Below, piece after piece: positions 49,562 through 53,210 of a stretch of DNA of 53,210 nt (within the stretch, counting starts at the first letter, position 1; every line of letters starts with the position of its first letter). The position numbers and the translations under genes were made by a program. The DNA comes from a virus. Below the pieces are notes generated by a model. It was given only the letters and a program-made list of their open reading frames with translations, ran no database searches and was not told the DNA's origin. The stretch spans positions 1-53,210 of the IMG/VR virus record IMGVR_UViG_3300034061_003829, one strand, 5' to 3'.

Positions 49562-50050
49562 ATGGCAGATTTATTAAGCAAAATACCATTACCATTTGAA
49601 CCGTTAAGAAAAAATAGGTTCATCGTAAGATTTCCATCAACTTTGGGTATTAACGAATGGTATGTAACATCAGCATCAAGACCTACAATAACAATTGAAC
49701 CAACGGAAGTTCCATTTTTAAATACTTCTACTTATGTAGCAGGTAGATTTAACTGGGGAACAATTGACGTTACATTCAAAGACCCAATTGGACCTTCAGC
49801 ATCTCAAGCACTTATGGAATGGGTTCGTTTATGTGCTGAATCAGTTACAGGACGTATGGGTTATGCAGCTGGTTATAAGAAAGATATCGATTTAGAATTA
49901 TTAGACCCACCAGGAGCTGTAGTTCAAAAATGGAGATTAGAAGGAACATTCATATCTTCAGCTAACTTTGGTAGTTTAGATTATAGCTCTAATGATATTG
50001 CAGATATCACAGTAACATTAAGACCTGATAGATGTATATTAGTTTACTAA
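49562..50050 (+). CDS. Tail tube protein, T4 gp19-like
   Basis: A 162-residue tube subunit, the same length as T4 gp19 (163). Recognisable blocks are PFEPLRKNRFIVRFP, INEWYVTSASRPTI, WGTIDVTFKDPIGPSASQALMEWVRL, VQKWRLEGTFISSANFGSLDYSSND and ITVTLRPDRCILVY. It should stack as hexameric rings inside the sheath. It lies 28 kb from the sheath gene, whereas in T4 the two are adjacent. The next gene starts 12 bases after its stop. Confidence 0.93.
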   Translation: MADLLSKIPLPFEPLRKNRFIVRFPSTLGINEWYVTSASRPTITIEPTEVPFLNTSTYVAGRFNWGTIDVTFKDPIGPSASQALMEWVRLCAESVTGRMGYAAGYKKDIDLELLDPPGAVVQKWRLEGTFISSANFGSLDYSSNDIADITVTLRPDRCILVY

Positions 50051-50062
50051 TTTTATAATCAG

Positions 50063-50422
50063 ATGTGTTATAAGAGAGTTGCAATAATAGATGAAGATAT
50101 ATTAGCTAATATCCTTAATTCTAGGATTATTAGAGATAATCTTAAAGGTGTTATTACTTACGATTTTATCGACATTAATTTCGCATTGAGTTTTCTAACT
50201 AAAAATCCAGTCAATTTAATTGTAGTGGAAAAAAGTTTAGTTAAAAAAAGTATTGATAAAATAAAAGGGTGTCAAAAAGACACCCCTATTTATGTTCTAA
50301 CAGATAAGTTTGAAGATGATTTTTTTTCTAAGTATCCAACTATTAATAATTACATTAATAGCCCAATATTAAAATCAAATACACATATTATTGAGAAGGC
50401 GATTTTCCAGATAGCCCAATAG
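50063..50422 (+). CDS. Degenerate receiver-like protein
   Basis: A 119-residue protein with the alternating beta-alpha pattern of response-regulator receiver domains: VAIIDEDILANIL (strand 1 and acidic pair at 9-11), VNLIVVEKSLV (strand 3, with Glu where the phospho-acceptor Asp is expected), TPIYVLTDKFED (strand 4 with Thr) and NYINSPI (strand 5, with Ser in place of the conserved Lys before Pro). If it is a receiver, it would not be phosphorylated normally. There is no output domain. It follows the tail tube gene by 12 bases and overlaps a convergent minus-strand gene at its end. Confidence 0.5.
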   Translation: MCYKRVAIIDEDILANILNSRIIRDNLKGVITYDFIDINFALSFLTKNPVNLIVVEKSLVKKSIDKIKGCQKDTPIYVLTDKFEDDFFSKYPTINNYINSPILKSNTHIIEKAIFQIAQ

Positions 50423-50537
50423 TATCGTTATAATATTTCCTCAATTTTTCACCAAGAACCATGTCATTAGGCGTGGTTCTTATTATGTTCAGAATCTCTT
50501 CCAAAACTTTTTTACTATTGGATGGTATCGATTGCAT
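50388..50537 (-). CDS. Small protein of unknown function, 49 aa
   Basis: Begins MQSIPSNSKKVLEEIL and ends TIGLSGKSPSQ. A longer frame upstream lies wholly inside the thioredoxin gene, so I prefer this ATG, which overlaps the thioredoxin end by 23 bases. It is helical (LEEILNIIRTTPND, LGEKLRKYYND). Its last 35 bases overlap the convergent receiver-like gene. Short but in a tight operon. Not recognised. Confidence 0.45.
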   Translation of the reverse strand: MQSIPSNSKKVLEEILNIIRTTPNDMVLGEKLRKYYNDTIGLSGKSPSQ

Positions 50538-50817
50538 GAATAATATTTGTTTTAGGTTGTAATCCAACAATTTTATTCTTTACCTCACCACCTTTAATAA
50601 ATATCAAGGTTGGGACTGACATAATTTCGTATTTACCAGCTACTTCCATATTTTGATTAATATCAATATATAAAATATTAACATCTGTTCTTTCACCAGC
50701 TATTTCAGTCATAACAGGTTTTAATATTTTACAAGGTCCACACCAACTAGCACTAAAGTAAAGTATGTTTAATTTTTCATTGTCCAATTCTAATTGGTTA
50801 TTTGCTATCTCTATCAT
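50515..50817 (-). CDS. Thioredoxin 2
   Basis: A 100-residue thioredoxin. SASWCGPCK places the redox CGPC at residues 26-29, and MSVPTLIFIKGG holds the cis-proline. It reduces protein disulfides in the cytoplasm. The start overlaps the end of the first thioredoxin gene by 20 bases, so the two are translated together. It is closer to the classical Trx pattern than its partner. Phage thioredoxins can also be polymerase processivity factors or partners of ribonucleotide reductase; neither enzyme is in this window. The many cysteines in the fibres are another possible reason to carry it. Confidence 0.9.
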   Translation of the reverse strand: MIEIANNQLELDNEKLNILYFSASWCGPCKILKPVMTEIAGERTDVNILYIDINQNMEVAGKYEIMSVPTLIFIKGGEVKNKIVGLQPKTNIIHAIDTIQ

Positions 50818-51133
50818 AATTTTCTATTTCTTTTATTATTTCAACTATTTGTTCTTTTGCTAATAAACCATCCCTATTACTCATTAATTTTTCATTTTTT
50901 ACAAAATAAAATGCTGGTACAATAGGGACATGAAATTTTGAATCAACAAAATCTCTATTTACATCCACATCTACATTATATACATCAACTGAATCTTTAT
51001 ATTCTTCAGATATTTCTTCCATAATTGGTTTCATTTGACTACAAGGTCCACACCATTTAGCTGTGAAACAAATTATACTAGTTTTTTCTTGATTTAAATC
51101 AAATTTTTCAATACCTTCTAAATTAACTATCAT
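50798..51133 (-). CDS. Thioredoxin 1
   Basis: A 111-residue thioredoxin-fold protein with TAKWCGPCS (Cys28 and Cys31) and the cis-Pro segment HVPIVPAFYFVKN. It differs clearly from the second copy in the rest of the sequence, so the pair is not a recent duplication. It has a longer C-terminal helix (EQIVEIIKEIENYDRDSK). It overlaps the zinc-ribbon gene upstream by 4 bases and the second thioredoxin downstream by 20. Different partners for the two proteins are likely. Confidence 0.88.
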   Translation of the reverse strand: MIVNLEGIEKFDLNQEKTSIICFTAKWCGPCSQMKPIMEEISEEYKDSVDVYNVDVDVNRDFVDSKFHVPIVPAFYFVKNEKLMSNRDGLLAKEQIVEIIKEIENYDRDSK

Positions 51134-51345
51134 AACTTTAAATCAATTTCTTTTTCACATTTATTACAAACTAATACCTCATAAGGTATTAATGCTTCCC
51201 TACCTGTTGGGGATAATAATGCCGATATTTTTTTAACCTTTAAAAGTTCTTTAAATGTTTTGTTTCCACATTCACATTCATAGTCAGGTTGTTCCAACAC
51301 GGCTTTCGGAACACTCACAATTTTACCATTTCCTATATTTTCCAT
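51130..51345 (-). CDS. Zinc-ribbon protein, 71 aa
   Basis: A small protein with two Cys pairs, ECECG near residues 24-27 and CNKC near 61-64, that should bind one zinc ion. Between them is KELLKVKKISALLSPTGREALIPYEVL, a beta-type core typical of zinc ribbons. The N-terminus is MENIGNGKIVSVPKAVLEQ. Zinc ribbons of this size can bind nucleic acid or proteins, so the role is open. It is the first gene of the minus-strand thioredoxin operon and overlaps the next gene by four bases. Confidence 0.7.
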   Translation of the reverse strand: MENIGNGKIVSVPKAVLEQPDYECECGNKTFKELLKVKKISALLSPTGREALIPYEVLVCNKCEKEIDLKL

Positions 51346-51429
51346 TATATTTGTATCTTATATGTAGAATAATAAATAAAATGATTGTCAAAATAAACAA
51401 TATATATACCATAATTTTTAATTTTTTGT

Positions 51430-51460
51430 TTTGTAATTATAAAAAATTACCTTATATTTG
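51430..51460 (+). promoter_or_regulatory. Bacteroidota-type promoter TTTG-N19-TATATTTG
   Basis: TTTG at 51430-51433 and TATATTTG at 51453-51460, exactly 19 nt apart. The -7 element ends four bases before the ATG at 51465, so the mRNA is probably leaderless. Confidence 0.75.
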
Positions 51461-51464
51461 TAAA

Positions 51465-52040
51465 ATGAAAGTAGTATTTTTAGATAATGATGGGGTAATA
51501 TGCTTACCTAAAAATTGGGGTAGTAGGTTTAAGAAAACCAAAGCATACTCTAACGTGGTATTTGGTTTAGATGGTAATATCCCAGTAGAGTTTAGGTTTG
51601 ATAACTTTGACAAAAAAGCAATCAAAGTTTTAAATGAAATCTTAACGGAAACAGGTGCTGAAATAGTTGTTAGTTCAGATTGGAGACATCACGCCACATT
51701 GGAAGAAATGGGTGAATACTATACATCACAAGGTATTATTAAAAAACCTATTGGATTAACACCTAAAACTGAGGATATTGACTCTAAATGGTGGAGTAGA
51801 TTTAAAAATCAAGCTCTCTTAGAGGATGAAAGAGTTATTGAAATTAGGTATTGGTTAGAACATCATCCCGAAGTAACTCATTGGGTTGCTGTTGATGACT
51901 TAAATCTTGGTGTATATGAACCCATTTCAGGTGATATATTCAATGAGGATGGTTTAATCAATTTTGTCCATACAAGAAAACTCAATGAAGGAATTAAACA
52001 AACAGGTATAAAAGATAAGATATTAAACTTCCTTAAATAA
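51465..52040 (+). CDS. HAD-like phosphatase
   Basis: A 191-residue HAD protein starting at MKVVFLDNDGVICLPKNW (Asp7 and Asp9 of motif I). Motif II is IVVSSDWR with Ser70/71, and motif IV is VAVDDLNL with Asp144-145. The layout with SSDWR and a short cap resembles the HAD domains of small phosphatases and of some RNA-repair proteins; the substrate is unknown. I chose this ATG because the catalytic strand begins right after it and a promoter ends four bases before it. An upstream in-frame extension of 70 residues is hydrophobic and overlaps the divergent gene. It is one of two unrelated HAD proteins in the window. Confidence 0.75.
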   Translation: MKVVFLDNDGVICLPKNWGSRFKKTKAYSNVVFGLDGNIPVEFRFDNFDKKAIKVLNEILTETGAEIVVSSDWRHHATLEEMGEYYTSQGIIKKPIGLTPKTEDIDSKWWSRFKNQALLEDERVIEIRYWLEHHPEVTHWVAVDDLNLGVYEPISGDIFNEDGLINFVHTRKLNEGIKQTGIKDKILNFLK

Positions 52041-52067
52041 AAAAACCCCAATTAAGGGGTTTTTCTT
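52041..52067. terminator. Bidirectional terminator
   Basis: AAAAACCCC-aattaa-GGGGTTTTT lies between two convergent genes (HAD + and zinc-ribbon -) and has T-runs on both strands. Confidence 0.85.
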
Positions 52068-52098
52068 TGTTCTGGTGAATCCAAAATAGTTTTTTAAC

Positions 52099-52839
52099 TT
52101 ACACCTTAATTCCGCAATTTGGACAAAACTTAAAGGTTTCTTTTACTTTCTTACCACATTCAGTACAATATCTCTTTAAATCTTTACCTTCAATTGGTTT
52201 AGATGAAAATGGTAATATTTTGTATTTAACTTCTTTTGATGAATAATAGTTAAAATTACCATAAGATGTTTCAAATTTTTGATTACTTGAATCCCCTTTT
52301 TCAACTCTACCTGTTTCAACTGAGTTCAATGATAAAGAACCGGCAACATTTGTTGCGTATGAAGCTTTTATATCTCCAGTAATATTTGATGTGTATGAAC
52401 CAATAGTAAGGTTATTTGCATAACCCCCACCTGTTGTTCCGTACCATATGTTACCTGAATTGTATGAAGGTATATTATAATAGTTAGAGAAATATTCATT
52501 ATAGAACTTAACTTCAATATCCCCATTATTTCTAATTGCGTTTAAAGATTCATTTGTATTTTCAATATCATAAGTTTTATAAATAAACTTGTTATTGGAA
52601 TCAATAAATCTTTCTAAGAATATTCTTTGACCTGGATTTACAACAATACCTGAACCGGTTATTTCTTCTCCATTTAACCATATTTTGGCTAATACTCTGT
52701 TTGTTTTTGGGTTAAATAATTCGATTTCGAATACATCTCCATCATTTAAATAAAGATTGTTGTGATTGTAGATTTTAGCCCTTGATTTTTTTCTTGTGAT
52801 GTGCGCTTCGGGCATAGCATCGCTAATTGTTTGATACAT
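52099..52839 (-). CDS. Protein with C-terminal zinc ribbon, 246 aa
   Basis: Residues about 22-95 form a beta-rich domain (LNDGDVFEIELFNPKTNRVLAKIWLNGEEI, IVVNPGQRIFLERFID). Residues about 100-210 are low-complexity Asn/Tyr/Ser/Gly-rich. The last 25 residues hold a zinc ribbon with CTEC and CPNC pairs (YCTECGKKVKETFKFCPNC). The zinc-ribbon tail is of a type often added to diverse proteins. The N-terminal domain recurs in phage and bacterial proteins, but I cannot name it. The Asn/Tyr-rich middle may be an exposed linker. It is convergent with the HAD gene. Confidence 0.6.
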   Translation of the reverse strand: MYQTISDAMPEAHITRKKSRAKIYNHNNLYLNDGDVFEIELFNPKTNRVLAKIWLNGEEITGSGIVVNPGQRIFLERFIDSNNKFIYKTYDIENTNESLNAIRNNGDIEVKFYNEYFSNYYNIPSYNSGNIWYGTTGGGYANNLTIGSYTSNITGDIKASYATNVAGSLSLNSVETGRVEKGDSSNQKFETSYGNFNYYSSKEVKYKILPFSSKPIEGKDLKRYCTECGKKVKETFKFCPNCGIKV

Positions 52840-52958
52840 TGTTTTTAATTTTTAATTATAATTTATATTACATCTACCAATCCATTTGTGTCCTTAAACA
52901 CTCAAAAGCTAAAATAGCTCGGACTAATAGAATAAAAATCTTAAATTGTATTATACTA
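52840..52958. other. Intergenic region without clear genes
   Basis: A 119-bp AT-rich gap between two minus-strand genes. The only structure seen is a short AGCT-aaaata-GCT hairpin near 52907-52919. No promoter match is convincing. Confidence 0.4.
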
Positions 52959-53210
52959 TTACTTTAAAGTAAGTAAATATTTTAATTGGTTTAACTCACC
53001 AATAATTTCATCTCTGATATTTGTTAAGTTAGTATCTTCATCACCTAAATGTTCATCTAACTCATTAAATATATCTATGTGGTGCATAATAAACTTTTGA
53101 ACATCCATATCGTTTATATTATACACTCTAATAGTTCCATATCCACCATCAAAGTAGCATCTACCATATTTACCCATATATTCTTCCATAAACTTATCAG
53201 CTAAATCAGA
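52959..53210 (-). CDS. Phage protein of unknown function, partial
   Basis: The reading frame is open to the window edge: upstream of the first Met (53189) the codons read SDLADKF, so the true start may lie outside. The visible part is YMGKYGRCYFDGGYGTIRVYNINDMDVQKFIMHH, followed by an acidic helical C-terminus (LDEHLGDEDTNLTNIRDEIIGELNQLKYLLTL). It has one cysteine and no membrane segment. Not recognised. It is transcribed in the same direction as the zinc-ribbon gene. Confidence 0.55.
   Translation of the reverse strand, partial: SDLADKFMEEYMGKYGRCYFDGGYGTIRVYNINDMDVQKFIMHHIDIFNELDEHLGDEDTNLTNIRDEIIGELNQLKYLLTLK

Noticed and set aside
51255-51464. N-terminal extension of the HAD gene
   Set aside because: It overlaps the divergent zinc-ribbon gene, is AT-rich and hydrophobic, and a promoter ends four bases before the internal ATG that begins the catalytic strand.
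1-53210. Insertion sequences, integrase or attachment sites
   Set aside because: No transposase, integrase or terminal inverted repeats were seen, and there is no sign of a lysogeny module in this window.

Overview
This window looks like the late (virion) region of a large, low-GC contractile-tailed bacteriophage with T4-type morphogenesis, infecting a member of the Bacteroidota. The T4-type evidence is a tail sheath (gp18-like, 18080-21043), an S80 prohead protease (gp21-like, 43001-43702), a scaffold (gp22-like, 45355-46659), a major capsid protein (gp23-like, 46695-48545) and a tail tube (gp19-like, 49562-50050). The host guess rests on TTTG-N19/20-TATATTTG promoters, A-rich rather than Shine-Dalgarno leaders, and fibre C-termini of a style common in Bacteroidota. 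I see no terminase, portal or replication genes, so this is only part of the genome.

Layout. 1-3.8 kb: enzymes with no obvious virion role (LpxH-like phosphoesterase, hotdog thioesterase, a heptosyltransferase-like protein with a four-cysteine finger) and small unknowns. 3.9-11.2 kb: two giant beta-roll fibres, the second ending in an S74 self-cleaving chaperone domain. 11.2-12.5 kb: a tight APS kinase / nucleotidyltransferase / DUF2061 cassette. 12.5-21 kb: probable tail and baseplate proteins, a short fibre and the sheath. 21-26 kb: HAD enzyme, amidoligase-like protein, DUF2786 protein, KTSC protein, small heat-shock protein, a complete tmRNA and a membrane/GAF-like protein. 26-37 kb: an unknown structural protein and two more giant beta-roll fibres. 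36.9-38.6 kb: a GT-B glycosyltransferase coupled to a sulfotransferase. 38.7-50 kb: head module with many small proteins, then the tail tube. 50-53 kb: a receiver-like protein, a minus-strand thioredoxin pair with a zinc ribbon, a second HAD enzyme and a zinc-ribbon protein.

How the parts may work together. About a quarter of the window encodes four Ser/Thr/Asn/Gly/Cys-rich fibres built from shuffled beta-roll and stalk repeats. Around them lie two glycosyltransferases, one a relative of enzymes that glycosylate repetitive autotransporter adhesins, together with an APS kinase (makes PAPS) and a sulfotransferase (uses PAPS). My main hypothesis is a phage-encoded system that glycosylates and sulfates its own fibres; modification of the host surface is the main alternative.

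Regulation is unusually readable. A TATTTATA box precedes most late genes, often exactly 3-4 nt before the ATG, which suggests leaderless late mRNAs. A second class matches the Bacteroidota housekeeping promoter. One such promoter faces a terminator on the minus strand between 49.03 and 49.18 kb and probably makes a small RNA. Several small head-region proteins share a short N-terminal helix ending in I/L-x-E, which looks like a removable capsid-targeting signal.
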